Source: Flavobacterium praedii (lineage in GTDB: Bacteria > Bacteroidota > Bacteroidia > Flavobacteriales > Flavobacteriaceae). Taken from it: a DNA stretch of 64,000 nucleotides. Location: positions 4,077,501 to 4,141,500 of the forward strand of contig NZ_CP113948.1 of NCBI RefSeq assembly GCF_026810365.1, in the 5' to 3' direction. This document shows, piece by piece, positions 1-8,438 of the stretch. Below the pieces are notes generated by a model that was not told the origin of the DNA, made no database searches, and saw only the letters and a list, made by a program, of their open reading frames with translations. The translations under genes were made by a program, and so were the position numbers. Within the stretch, counting starts at the first letter, position 1. Each line of letters opens with the position of its first letter.

Positions 1-431
1 ATTCCATAAGGAGTTGCTGGCAAAAATGTTTCCATATCCAAAGCCATTTTACCAAAATTGGCAGGATGAAAACCATCTACATCTTTGTCTGGATCAATAG
101 CCATCAAAATTTTTTGCTCGTCAATGTGTTTTGGCAAAGGCAATTGAACAATATAACCATCGAGGTCATTGTCTTCATTTAAATCTTTTATCTTCGCTAA
201 TAGTTCTGTTTCGGTAATTTCTTCCGGTAAAGCTACTAATGTAGATTCAAAACCTATTTGCTGGCATGAGCGAACTTTGCTTCCTACATAAGTTAAACTG
301 GCTCCATTACTACCAACTATAACAGCGGCCAAATGAGGTACTTTTTGACCGTCTGCTTTCATTCTTTGAACTTCGGCAGCGATTTCGTTTTTAATATCTT
401 CTGATGTTTTTTTTCCGTCTAATAGTTGCAT
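1..431 (-). CDS. folD: FolD bifunctional methylenetetrahydrofolate dehydrogenase/cyclohydrolase (C-terminal part cut by window edge)
   Basis: The first 143 or so residues are visible; the gene runs off the left edge. FolD interconverts 5,10-methylene-THF, methenyl-THF and 10-formyl-THF in the cytoplasm, supplying one-carbon units for purine and fMet synthesis. The translation begins MQLLDGKK and shows the family's YVGSKVRSCQQIG segment, whose Lys is the catalytic residue of the YxxxK motif, then GYIVQLPLP and DKDVDGFHP, both hallmark FolD motifs. The start ATG is at 429-431. ffh lies upstream on the same strand only 69 bp away, so the two may be co-transcribed. Identification is secure; only the NADP-binding C-terminal half is missing, because of the window edge. 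Confidence 0.95.
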   Translation of the reverse strand, partial: MQLLDGKKTSEDIKNEIAAEVQRMKADGQKVPHLAAVIVGSNGASLTYVGSKVRSCQQIGFESTLVALPEEITETELLAKIKDLNEDNDLDGYIVQLPLPKHIDEQKILMAIDPDKDVDGFHPANFGKMALDMETFLPATPYG

Positions 432-500
432 CTTAAAAAGGTTTCAGGTTTAAAGTTTCAAAAAATCAGAAACTCCAATTTATTATTTTAAACATATATT

Positions 501-1850
501 TTATCTCATTCCAGGCATTCCGCCTTTCATATTTCCCATCATTTTCATTAGGTTTTTACCACCAGGACCCTGCATCATCTTCATCATTTTGCTCATTTGC
601 TCAAACTGTTTCATTAATTGATTCACTTGTTCGATTTTTGTCCCTGAACCTTTTGCAATTCTAGCTTTTCTTTTGACATCTATTACTGCTGGTTTTGATC
701 TTTCAATTGGAGTCATTGAATGAATAATAGCTTCTATATGTTTGAAAGCATCGTCTTCGATTTCGATATCCTTCATTGCTTTGGAGGCTCCTGGTATCAT
801 TCCTACCAAGTCTTTCATGTTACCCATTTTTTTGACTTGCTGAATTTGTGACAAGAAATCATCGAAACCAAACTCATTTTTAGCAATTTTCTTTTGGATT
901 TTTCTGGCTTCATCTTCATCATATTGTTCTTGGGCTCTTTCCACCAAAGAGACAACATCCCCCATACCAAGGATACGCTCAGCCATACGATTTGGATAGA
1001 AAACATCAATTGCATCCATTTTTTCACCTGTACCCACAAACTTAATCGGTTTGTTGACTACTGATTTAATAGAAATTGCAGCTCCACCACGAGTATCACC
1101 ATCTAATTTGGTTAAAATAACCCCATCAAAATTTAAAATATCATTGAATGCTTTAGCCGTATTTACGGCATCTTGGCCAGTCATGGCGTCGACAACAAAT
1201 AAGGTTTCTTGTGGCTGAATAGCTTTATGCACTTTGGCAATTTCATCCATCATTTCTTTATCCACAGCCAAACGACCTGCTGTATCGACAATTACTACGT
1301 TGAATCCATTAGCTTTGGCGTGTTTAATTGCATTTTGTGCAATTTCAACTGGATTTTTATTTTCAGGTTCAGAATAAACTTCTACCCCAATTGAATCTCC
1401 TACCACATATAATTGTTGAATTGCCGCAGGACGATAAATGTCACAGGCCACCAAAAGTGGTTTTTTGTTCTTTTTTGTTTGAAGATAATTGGCTAATTTA
1501 CCAGAAAAAGTAGTTTTTCCAGATCCTTGTAAGCCCGACATTAATATAATGGATGGATTACCAGAAAGATTAATACCTGCCACATCTCCACCCATCAATT
1601 CGGTAAGCTCATCTTTGACAAGTTTCACTAATAATTGTCCTGGCTGAAGAGTTGTCAATACATCTTGGCCTATTGCTTTTTCTTTTACTTTAGTGGTAAA
1701 ATCTTTTGCAATCTTAAAATTGACATCGGCATCAAGTAAAGCACGACGAACTTCTTTTAAAGTTTCGGCTACGTTTACTTCGGTGATTTTTCCGTGTCCT
1801 TTTAATATATGAAAGGCTTTGTCTAGTTTATCGCTTAAATTATCGAACAT
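501..1850 (-). CDS. ffh: Signal recognition particle protein Ffh
   Basis: This is the SRP54-type GTPase, which binds 4.5S RNA and signal sequences of nascent membrane proteins and docks with FtsY. The 449 aa are normal for the family. In order it has an N-terminal helical domain, the G domain with the P-loop GLQGSGKTT near residue 107, DTAGR, and TKLDGDTRGG, and a C-terminal M domain. The M domain ends in a strongly methionine-rich tail (MSKMMKMMQGPGG and MKMMGNMKGGMPGM) that forms the signal-peptide groove. A clear -33/-7 promoter sits just upstream. No SRP RNA gene was recognised in the window. Confidence 0.98.
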   Translation of the reverse strand: MFDNLSDKLDKAFHILKGHGKITEVNVAETLKEVRRALLDADVNFKIAKDFTTKVKEKAIGQDVLTTLQPGQLLVKLVKDELTELMGGDVAGINLSGNPSIILMSGLQGSGKTTFSGKLANYLQTKKNKKPLLVACDIYRPAAIQQLYVVGDSIGVEVYSEPENKNPVEIAQNAIKHAKANGFNVVIVDTAGRLAVDKEMMDEIAKVHKAIQPQETLFVVDAMTGQDAVNTAKAFNDILNFDGVILTKLDGDTRGGAAISIKSVVNKPIKFVGTGEKMDAIDVFYPNRMAERILGMGDVVSLVERAQEQYDEDEARKIQKKIAKNEFGFDDFLSQIQQVKKMGNMKDLVGMIPGASKAMKDIEIEDDAFKHIEAIIHSMTPIERSKPAVIDVKRKARIAKGSGTKIEQVNQLMKQFEQMSKMMKMMQGPGGKNLMKMMGNMKGGMPGMR

Positions 1851-1875
1851 AATTGTTTTATCTTTTATTGAGGTG

Positions 1876-1906
1876 CAAATATAAGGTAAAGTTGCAAAGT
1901 CTCAAA
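1876..1906 (-). promoter_or_regulatory. Bacteroidota-type promoter of ffh
   Basis: Read on the minus strand, TTTG (1906-1903) is followed after exactly 19 bp by TATATTTG (1883-1876). This matches the -33 TTTG / -7 TAnnTTTG consensus of Bacteroidota housekeeping promoters. The -7 box ends 25 bp before the ffh start codon. Confidence 0.75.
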
Positions 1907-1940
1907 GTTACAAACTTCTAAAATTTAGTTTTTATGCAAT

Positions 1941-1966
1941 AAAAAACCAGTCAAAATGACTGGTTT
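1941..1966 (-). terminator. Rho-independent terminator after the lipoprotein gene 1990-2712
   Basis: A perfect 10-bp stem, AAACCAGTCA/TGACTGGTTT, with a 3-nt loop is followed on the minus strand by a T-rich run. It lies just past the stop of the minus-strand lipoprotein gene and separates it from ffh. Confidence 0.75.
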
Positions 1967-1989
1967 ATAGGATAAAATATTGTTTTTAA

Positions 1990-2712
1990 TTAATCTTTAT
2001 CATCTAAATGTGTTTCATTTTCGAGTAAATCTTTTATTTCATGTCCAATAGTAGAATGACTGTCTTCTATACCAGTACTAATTTCAATAATTCCATCTCC
2101 ATCAGTATCCAATAATAAACCTTGATTGGCTAATGTTACTAGTTTTGCCATCAAAGCATCCAATTGTATTTTTATATTAAGAGCAACACCGCTTCCATTA
2201 ACCGAAAAATCTTTGGTTGGATCCATAAAATCCATTTCAAGTTCTGCATCTTGGTCGCTCCATATCAAGAGTGGCTTATCATTTATTGTTCCTTTGATTA
2301 CAAATGTTTTACCATTCATGTCTCCCGCAACAAGACTTTTGGTAAACATAAATTTTATTTCTTCATACTTCGCATTTGGAACATCTACAGAAGTAATAAA
2401 CTGACTCAAAGGTTTGTTTGGGTCTAATAAATCTAATAAAAAAGGACCCACAAGTTTTACATCTTCGTGCAAAGGGTCTTTATCATGCATAGCATCTTCG
2501 GCATCTGTCTCTAACTTAATTTTTCCGATATTAATCTGGAAATCGGTAATGACAACGGTTGATGCTGCAACACGTCCTGTTAAAGAAGTTTTTCCTGTTG
2601 TAGAAAGCGCAGTTGCTTTTAAACTAACATTCCCACTTGTTGAATTTGTCGAATCGTTTGAGCAAGAAATTGCAGTAACAACTGCTAGAGCTAAAAATAC
2701 AATTTTTTTCAT
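1990..2712 (-). CDS. Putative lipoprotein, DUF4382-like
   Basis: The 240-aa protein has a lipoprotein signal peptide (MKKIVFLALAVVTAISC), with lipidation expected at Cys17 and Ser-rich residues after it. The body is predicted to be beta-rich, with phrases such as VVITDFQINIGKIKLE and VDVPNAKYEEIKFMF. These resemble DUF4382-type lipoproteins of Bacteroidota, but that assignment is from memory of the family and not certain. The C-terminus is acidic and includes a DTDGDGI segment that resembles a calcium-binding loop. It lies 37 bp downstream of another lipoprotein gene on the same strand, so the two probably form an operon that ends at the terminator at 1941-1966. Function is unknown. Confidence 0.75.
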   Translation of the reverse strand: MKKIVFLALAVVTAISCSNDSTNSTSGNVSLKATALSTTGKTSLTGRVAASTVVITDFQINIGKIKLETDAEDAMHDKDPLHEDVKLVGPFLLDLLDPNKPLSQFITSVDVPNAKYEEIKFMFTKSLVAGDMNGKTFVIKGTINDKPLLIWSDQDAELEMDFMDPTKDFSVNGSGVALNIKIQLDALMAKLVTLANQGLLLDTDGDGIIEISTGIEDSHSTIGHEIKDLLENETHLDDKD

Positions 2713-2749
2713 AGTATATTAATATTGAGAGTTAGTAATCCATTTATAA

Positions 2750-3784
2750 TTATTTTTTTTCGAAATACAAGTAATCATTATCTGTACTGTTATCACTTTG
2801 TCTAAAACGCAATTGGGAATTATTAAATTCAAACACTTTCCAACCTTCATCTAATTCTTTCAAAAGATTTGATTCAAATTTAATTTCAAATTCTCGAACA
2901 CCATTGTTTATTTTTGATGACCATGTCCCGTTATAGGAAACTCCAGATTTTATAGCAACAACCGTGTAATTAGCATTGAAAGTAAACGTAAAAGCATCAT
3001 AATTTAACGTTTTGTCACTATCCTGATAGAAATAAGAAACCTTCCAAGAATTACTGGTAATTGTTGGTACAAACTCAAGTGATGCATTACTATTATTGGG
3101 ACAATTATCAATCGCGAATTTTATAGCATTTTCAAACTGAGAATTATTTTCAATTATTGTTGTGGTATTATTAGAACCAACTATAGAAACAGGATAACTT
3201 AAGGCAATAAATTGACTGTCATTTAAATTCTTTATAAAATCAAAAAACAATTTATCACTTGTTATTGAAACAGAACTTGCAATTTGGTTCAAATTATTAT
3301 AAATATTAATAGTAATTGGATAATTAATATTTAAGCAATTTATCTTTGATAAAAGGTCTGGTTCAGCATTCCAATAAGCCAGAAGAGAATCAAAATCAGA
3401 TTGATTTCCGATAACTTTTTCGATATAATTATAATAAATCATTATTACAGGAAAACCTATTTTTACCACATCGTTATCATTTGAATTTGCGTTTATATTA
3501 TCGAGCACTTTTTGATAATCTGCGGCAGAATTTATTGCTATAATAACATCATTTACAGTAACATTGTATGGAAATTTCACGGTACAATAACTTGATTGAT
3601 CAATTACGTTATCTTCTACTGTTTTGACCATAGCTGCTCTTTGCAGATAAGAAGTCAGGGGTGAAGATTTTGTAATTGTTTCCTGTGTACTGTATTGTTG
3701 TTCATCTATTTCACTTTGACAAGAGAAAAAAAGCGAAAAACATACAATAATCAAAAATCGCAAATAATTTTCAAAATGTTTCAT
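2750..3784 (-). CDS. Hypothetical lipoprotein, 344 aa, divergent from fecI
   Basis: I recognise no family for this protein with confidence. It opens with a signal peptide (NYLRFLIIVCFSLFFSC) and a lipobox cysteine at about residue 23. The rest is rich in Asn, Ser and Ile and has repeated phrases such as FPYNVTVND, YPITINIYN and YPVSIVGSN. These suggest three related beta units of about 60-80 residues. The C-terminal part (VSYFYQDSDKT to the end) resembles a small lipocalin-like barrel. It is divergent from fecI, and a FecI-type promoter motif at 4040-4068 points towards it, although about 255 nt of untranslated leader would intervene. It may be the surface or periplasmic partner of the FecIR-receptor system. 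Confidence 0.7.
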   Translation of the reverse strand: MKHFENYLRFLIIVCFSLFFSCQSEIDEQQYSTQETITKSSPLTSYLQRAAMVKTVEDNVIDQSSYCTVKFPYNVTVNDVIIAINSAADYQKVLDNINANSNDNDVVKIGFPVIMIYYNYIEKVIGNQSDFDSLLAYWNAEPDLLSKINCLNINYPITINIYNNLNQIASSVSITSDKLFFDFIKNLNDSQFIALSYPVSIVGSNNTTTIIENNSQFENAIKFAIDNCPNNSNASLEFVPTITSNSWKVSYFYQDSDKTLNYDAFTFTFNANYTVVAIKSGVSYNGTWSSKINNGVREFEIKFESNLLKELDEGWKVFEFNNSQLRFRQSDNSTDNDYLYFEKK

Positions 3785-3978
3785 ATTTTCTTTTTGATCA
3801 AATGTAATAAAATTTAAAATTATACGATTTTATCAATTATAATGACTTTACATTAAAACCCATTTGAAGTGAAAAATCATATTTATAATAACAAATTTAA
3901 TTCTACTATAAAAAGCTAAATACAATTTTTCTGTATCCTAAGTAAAAATTAAGCTGCTTTTTATCATATAAACCTAAA

Positions 3979-4008
3979 TTGCACGTTAATGAATTGGTAG
4001 TATTTTTG
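3979..4008 (+). promoter_or_regulatory. Housekeeping-type promoter for fecI
   Basis: TTG (3979-3981) and TATTTTTG (4001-4008) are separated by 19 bp, matching the Bacteroidota -33/-7 consensus. The predicted transcript would have a leader of about 105 nt before the fecI start and would run through the opposing FecI-type motif. Confidence 0.65.
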
Positions 4009-4039
4009 TTAATAGCTATTTTCTAACGCGCAACTTATC

Positions 4040-4068
4040 ATAAAACAATTTAGTTTACTTTTACCCTA
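4040..4068 (-). promoter_or_regulatory. Candidate FecI-dependent promoter facing the lipoprotein gene (copy 1)
   Basis: On the minus strand, TAGGGTAAA (4068-4060) is followed after 13 nt by GTTTTAT (4046-4040). The same two boxes with the same 13-nt spacing occur before fecR (4635-4663) and before the OB-fold operon (8311-8339). The orientation points to the lipoprotein gene that starts at 3784. Assignment to FecI is inferred from location and recurrence. Confidence 0.6.
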
Positions 4069-4118
4069 CCAAAATTTAAAATAAACGTATTAAAAAAGTA
4101 AAAAATCGAAAGACACAA

Positions 4119-4637
4119 ATGCTAAAAGATTACAATTCAAATACTTGTGATGAAATTATTTTTTCATCTTTTTTTAAAAATCAAGCAAAATCACTTCGGA
4201 ATTTTCTTTTCTACAAGTTTGGAAATATGGAACAAGCTGAAGATTTGACTCAAGAAGCCTTCATTAAACTATGGCAAAATTGTGCTTCAGTGCCTATTGA
4301 AAAAGCAAAATCATACCTTTATACGATAGCGAATAATAGTTCTCTTAATGAAATTAAACATCAAAAAGTAGTCTTAGCCTATGAAAAACAAAATACAGGA
4401 CTTGATAAAACAAACGAAAATCCTGAATATATTCTAGAGGAAAAACAATTTAAATCCAAACTATTAAAAGCTATTGAAGATTTAAACGAAACACAGCGAG
4501 TTGCGTTCTTAATGCATCGCATAGATGGGAAAAAGTATACTGAAATTGCTCAAGAATTAAATATAAGTGTTAAAGCTGTAGAAAAAAGAATTCATTTAGC
4601 TTTAGTAGCCTTAAAAAAAACAATAGATTTAAAGTAG
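4119..4637 (+). CDS. FecI-type ECF RNA polymerase sigma factor
   Basis: This 172-aa extracytoplasmic-function sigma factor directs RNA polymerase to genes of an envelope-signalling regulon. Region 2 is visible as FLFYKFGNMEQAEDLTQEAF followed by KLWQN and AKSYLYTIANNSSLNEIKH. Region 4 is visible as TQRVAFLMHRIDGKKYTEIA with the helix-turn-helix ELNISVKAVEKRIHLALVAL. It is directly followed by a fecR anti-sigma gene and a TonB-dependent receptor with an N-terminal signalling domain, the classic trans-envelope relay. A housekeeping-type promoter lies upstream. Its likely target motif recurs three times in this locus. Confidence 0.92.
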   Translation: MLKDYNSNTCDEIIFSSFFKNQAKSLRNFLFYKFGNMEQAEDLTQEAFIKLWQNCASVPIEKAKSYLYTIANNSSLNEIKHQKVVLAYEKQNTGLDKTNENPEYILEEKQFKSKLLKAIEDLNETQRVAFLMHRIDGKKYTEIAQELNISVKAVEKRIHLALVALKKTIDLK

Positions 4638-4663
4638 GGTGAATCAAACTTTACTTGTTTTAT
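4635..4663 (+). promoter_or_regulatory. Candidate FecI-dependent promoter of fecR-receptor (copy 2)
   Basis: TAGGGTGAA (4635-4643), a 13-nt spacer and GTTTTAT (4657-4663) lie in the 45-bp gap between fecI and fecR. The -35-like box begins over the fecI stop codon and the -10-like box ends 19 bp before the fecR start. Box sequence and spacing match the copies at 4040-4068 and 8311-8339. The match to copy 3 extends beyond the boxes, with AATCA at identical positions downstream. Confidence 0.65.
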
Positions 4664-4682
4664 AATTATAATCACAAATACC

Positions 4683-5576
4683 ATGAAAAAAAACTACCTT
4701 TTATCAAAATGGTTAAATAACGATTTAACAGCTTCTGAATTGGCTGATTTTAAAACTGATCCAGATTTTGAAAAATATGAAAAAATTAAAAAATATTCGG
4801 CTGAATTAAAAGTAGCTGATTTTGACGAAGATGCTGTTTTAAAAAATATTATTAGCCATAAAAAAATAGAACCAAAAGTTATACCATTGTATAAAAACTG
4901 GATGTTTAAAGTTGCTTCTATAGTGTTGATTGCCTTAAGTATAACAATCGTGGTGCGAAATTTTAGATCACAATCGCAACTAGCTCTAAATGGAAAAAGA
5001 ACCACATTCTCCTTGCCAGATGACTCGGAAGTAGTTTTGAATGCAGGTTCCGAAATTGAATTTAGAAAATGGAATTGGAGTCATAACAGAAAACTGGAAC
5101 TTCAAGGAGAAGCCTACTTTAAAGTAGCGAAAGGCAAAAAATTTGAAGTGGTGACCCACTTAGGAAAAGTAACCGTTCTAGGTACGCAATTTAATGTAAA
5201 AGCAAGAAATAATCGTTTTGATATAACTTGCTATGAAGGAAGAGTAAAAATAAACTACAAAAACTTAGAAACCATTATAACCCCTGGAAAAAGGGTGACT
5301 TTCGAAAACGGAAAACAGATCAATAGCACTCTAAATACGACAAAACCAGAATGGCTTGAAAATCAGGTTTCCTTTGAGCATGAAAATTTGCGCAATATCT
5401 TAGAAGAAGTTCAAAGGCAATATAATATTACAATAATCGTAAAAGACAAACTACCGAATGAATTGTTTACGGGTAAATTGCCAACAGATAATCTCGATGT
5501 TGCTATTAAAATCATAGCAACGACTTATCATTTGGAACCAAATAGGATTACAGCAAACAAGATAATACTTGAATGA
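4683..5576 (+). CDS. FecR-family anti-sigma factor
   Basis: FecR proteins span the inner membrane, hold the cognate FecI in check and pass on the signal from the ligand-loaded outer-membrane receptor. The 297 aa show a cytoplasmic N-terminal helical region, one transmembrane segment (WMFKVASIVLIALSITIVV, about residues 75-94), then the periplasmic FecR domain (TTFSLPDDSEVVLNAGSEIE, YFKVAKGKKFEVVTHLGKV, VLGTQFNVKA). The C-terminal DUF4974-type domain ends LDVAIKIIATTYHLEPNRI and is predicted to contact the receptor's STN domain. It is followed 6 bp later by the receptor gene, indicating one operon. Confidence 0.93.
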   Translation: MKKNYLLSKWLNNDLTASELADFKTDPDFEKYEKIKKYSAELKVADFDEDAVLKNIISHKKIEPKVIPLYKNWMFKVASIVLIALSITIVVRNFRSQSQLALNGKRTTFSLPDDSEVVLNAGSEIEFRKWNWSHNRKLELQGEAYFKVAKGKKFEVVTHLGKVTVLGTQFNVKARNNRFDITCYEGRVKINYKNLETIITPGKRVTFENGKQINSTLNTTKPEWLENQVSFEHENLRNILEEVQRQYNITIIVKDKLPNELFTGKLPTDNLDVAIKIIATTYHLEPNRITANKIILE

Positions 5577-5582
5577 AAATAA

Positions 5583-8138
5583 ATGCTTTCTAGAAAACAT
5601 TTTCACATTTTATTTTTCTGCTTTGTTTTTGTCACGGCTTTACATGCCCAAGACAAAAACAAAGCTATTGCATTAAAGACAATCCTCGAGTCAATTGAGA
5701 AACAACATCATGTGTCTATCAATTATCTAGAGAATGATATTACTGGAATTAGAATAGTGCCTCCAAAAAAGTCATTGTCTTTGGATATGAAGATCAATTA
5801 TCTTCAAAAAAAAACGAATCTCCAATTTGATAAATTAGACAAACTTTTCTATACCATTTCAAGCAAAAAAGAAACAGCTATTATATGTGGGACCATTTAT
5901 AATAAATCTGATAATTCACCAATTGCGGGTGTAAACATACAATCCTCAATAGGAACCCATGCCGTAACCAATAACAATGGATACTTTGAAATAAATGGAG
6001 AAACTTCAACTTTTATTACTATAAGTTACATTGGATATACCACACAAAAAATTGTTCTTCAAGAACAAACGAATGCAAAAAAATCCAATAAGGATTGCTT
6101 TAAAATAAATCTTGAGGTCGAAATTTTAAATTTAGACAGTGTAATTGCAAATCATTATTTGGCCTCAGGTATTTCAAAAACAAACGATGGAAAATTCGAA
6201 ATAAAACCCAAAAAACTTGGAATTTTACCTGGCTTAATTGAGCCCGATGTATTGCAAACCATGCTGCAAATCCCAGGAGTTTATAGCACCGATGAAAGTC
6301 TTGCTAGTATAAATGTAAGAGGCGGAACAAACGATCAAAATTTATTTTTATGGAATGGAATTAAAATGTACCAAACTGGGCATTTTTTTGGATTAATTTC
6401 GGCCTTCAATCCTTATTTACCACATACAATTTCTATTTCAAAAAACGGAAGTTCCCCTTTTTACGGAGAAAGCGTTTCAAGTGTTGTCGATATATCTTCG
6501 GACCAACAGCAACTAAAAAAACCTAGTTTTAGTGCGGGAATAAACATGATAAACGCAGATGTTTATTTTAAATTTAACCTAAATAAAAAAGGTTTTATAG
6601 AAATGGCTTCGAGACGTTCGATCACAGATTTGGCGCATACTCCAACGTATGATTCCTATTACAACAAAGCATTTCAGAACACAACGATCACTAATTATAC
6701 AACAAAACAAAATGTAGATTTCAATAGCGAGGAAAAATTTAAATTTTATGATATTTCATTAAAATATTTACAAAATATTGGAGAAAAAGACCAACTCAAT
6801 ATTGATCTTATCACAATAAATGATCAACTTAATGTATTTCAAAAGTCAACCACTGACAATGTTTATCAATCGGAGAATAACCTATTAATTCAAAAAAACC
6901 ACGGAGCAAATCTTTCTTGGACCAGAAACTGGAGTCCTAAAAATAGTACTAAAATTAACGCATTCATCTCCTCCTACGAACTTGATGCTGAAACTAGTAA
7001 AATACAAAGTTCTCAAACGGTTAAACAAGAAAATTTGATGCTAGATGATGGTTTAAAAATAGAAAATAACCATCAAATTAGTTCAAAATTTAGTATCAAT
7101 GAAGGATACCAATTTGAGGAGATGGGAGCAACAAATTTAGATGCAGTAAACAATCCTCTCTATTATAGAAAAAGGAAACAAGTACTTCGAACGCATGCTT
7201 TAATTGCCGAAGGAAAATACAATGACCCAATAAAGAAAATAACATTAAACACAGGAATTCGAGCTAATTATATAGAAGAATTTAAAAAAACACTAATTGA
7301 GCCCCGATTACAGTTCAATTATGAGATGGCTCCAAATTTAAATTTAGAAGTTCTTGGCGAATTCAAAAGTCAAAATACCTTTCAAGTAATTGATCTTCAA
7401 CAAGATTATTTTGGAATAGAAAAAAGACGTTGGATCTTATCTAATAACAACAGCATTCCGATTCAAAAAAGCAAACAAGCCTCAATAGGACTGTCTTTTG
7501 CAAAGAATCATTGGTTGTTGAGTTTAGACAATTTTTATAAAACAGTAAATGGGATTAACAGTTCAAGCCAAGGTTTTCAAAACCAGTTGGAACTTGTAAA
7601 AATCAATGGAGACTATATTGTATGGGGGGGGGAAATGCTTATTCAAAAGAAGATTAATCATTTTACAACTTGGTTAAGCTACACTTACAATGAAAATAAC
7701 TATCACTTTTTGGATATAAACCAAAATGTATTTCCTAATAATTTTGAACTTAGCCATTTTGTATCATGGGCTGGAACTTATGAAATTAAAAAATTAAAAA
7801 TAGCGTTAGGTTCAAAGTGGCATTCCGGAAAACCAGAAACAACTCCCTTGACGAATGTAATAGACAATAGCAATACATCAAATCCAAAGATTAACTATAA
7901 CTTTCCTAACAATAAAAATTTGAATGACTTTTTTCAGATTAACTTTTCGGCTACCTACAAATGGGAAACATTTAATGAAACAATATATAATTTAGGTTTT
8001 TCTGTTATAAATGTGACCAATCGAAAAAATGAAATCAACGAATTTTACCGAATAAATTCGACTACAAATACCATCGAAGATGTAAAAAATTATTCCTTAG
8101 ATCGCACTTTTAATGTCAGTTTTAGAGTTTCATTTTAA
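5583..8138 (+). CDS. TonB-dependent receptor with N-terminal signalling (STN) domain
   Basis: The 851-aa outer-membrane receptor follows fecR by 6 bp. After a signal peptide ending near HAQDK there is a secretin/TonB short N-terminal domain (about residues 30-95), the module that signals to FecR. A carboxypeptidase-D-like regulatory domain (about 100-165) follows, then the plug with VRGGTNDQNLFLWNG and the barrel, ending in FNVSFRVSF with terminal Phe. No SusD partner is encoded next to it, so a glycan substrate is less likely. A nine-guanine run at 7624-7632, about residues 681-683, is read in frame here (Trp-Gly-Gly-Glu). A one-base slip would truncate the barrel. The ligand is unknown. Confidence 0.92.
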   Translation: MLSRKHFHILFFCFVFVTALHAQDKNKAIALKTILESIEKQHHVSINYLENDITGIRIVPPKKSLSLDMKINYLQKKTNLQFDKLDKLFYTISSKKETAIICGTIYNKSDNSPIAGVNIQSSIGTHAVTNNNGYFEINGETSTFITISYIGYTTQKIVLQEQTNAKKSNKDCFKINLEVEILNLDSVIANHYLASGISKTNDGKFEIKPKKLGILPGLIEPDVLQTMLQIPGVYSTDESLASINVRGGTNDQNLFLWNGIKMYQTGHFFGLISAFNPYLPHTISISKNGSSPFYGESVSSVVDISSDQQQLKKPSFSAGINMINADVYFKFNLNKKGFIEMASRRSITDLAHTPTYDSYYNKAFQNTTITNYTTKQNVDFNSEEKFKFYDISLKYLQNIGEKDQLNIDLITINDQLNVFQKSTTDNVYQSENNLLIQKNHGANLSWTRNWSPKNSTKINAFISSYELDAETSKIQSSQTVKQENLMLDDGLKIENNHQISSKFSINEGYQFEEMGATNLDAVNNPLYYRKRKQVLRTHALIAEGKYNDPIKKITLNTGIRANYIEEFKKTLIEPRLQFNYEMAPNLNLEVLGEFKSQNTFQVIDLQQDYFGIEKRRWILSNNNSIPIQKSKQASIGLSFAKNHWLLSLDNFYKTVNGINSSSQGFQNQLELVKINGDYIVWGGEMLIQKKINHFTTWLSYTYNENNYHFLDINQNVFPNNFELSHFVSWAGTYEIKKLKIALGSKWHSGKPETTPLTNVIDNSNTSNPKINYNFPNNKNLNDFFQINFSATYKWETFNETIYNLGFSVINVTNRKNEINEFYRINSTTNTIEDVKNYSLDRTFNVSFRVSF

Positions 8139-8438
8139 TGTTTCTTTACTTTAAAACAAGAAAACACTTTGCAATATCAAAAATATTTTTATCCTTTTTA
8201 AACAAATTTAAACATTTGTAAAGCAAATTATTAAGCTTTTTTCTGCACCCTCATTTGACTTCATTTTTATCTCAATTCAAAATTATTTTAAAAAAACACA
8301 CAACTTAGGGTAGGGTAAATCTCTCTGAAATGGTTTTATCTGTGTAATCAAAATAGTAACGTTACGTTGAGTACAAATCAAATGAACCGATGTGTTCTAT
8401 TTATTTTCAAAAAAATTAATTTAATAAAAAAGAGCAAA
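8139..8438. other. Intergenic region upstream of the OB-fold/DUF5777/cytochrome/YceI operon
   Basis: This AT-rich spacer of 300 bp has no terminator that I can see after the receptor gene. It contains the third FecI-type motif (8311-8339) and about 100 nt of leader before the next gene. An in-frame upstream ATG at 8367 would add 24 residues, but these would precede and spoil an otherwise standard signal peptide. Confidence 0.55.
8311..8339 (+). promoter_or_regulatory. Candidate FecI-dependent promoter of the OB-fold operon (copy 3)
   Basis: TAGGGTAAA (8311-8319), a 13-nt spacer and GTTTTAT (8333-8339) match the copies at 4635-4663 and, inverted, at 4040-4068. Compared with copy 2, the identity also covers TC after the first box and AATCA at 8346-8350, in register over 40 positions. 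This suggests shared sigma-factor control. Confidence 0.65.

Larger units (their letters stand above)
3785..4118. other. Divergent intergenic region between lipoprotein gene and fecI
   Basis: This 334-bp AT-rich stretch contains no convincing ORF. It holds two opposed promoter candidates described separately: a housekeeping-type promoter for fecI (3979-4008, plus strand) and a FecI-type motif facing left (4040-4068, minus strand). The left 190 bp towards the lipoprotein gene shows nothing else recognisable. Confidence 0.6.
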
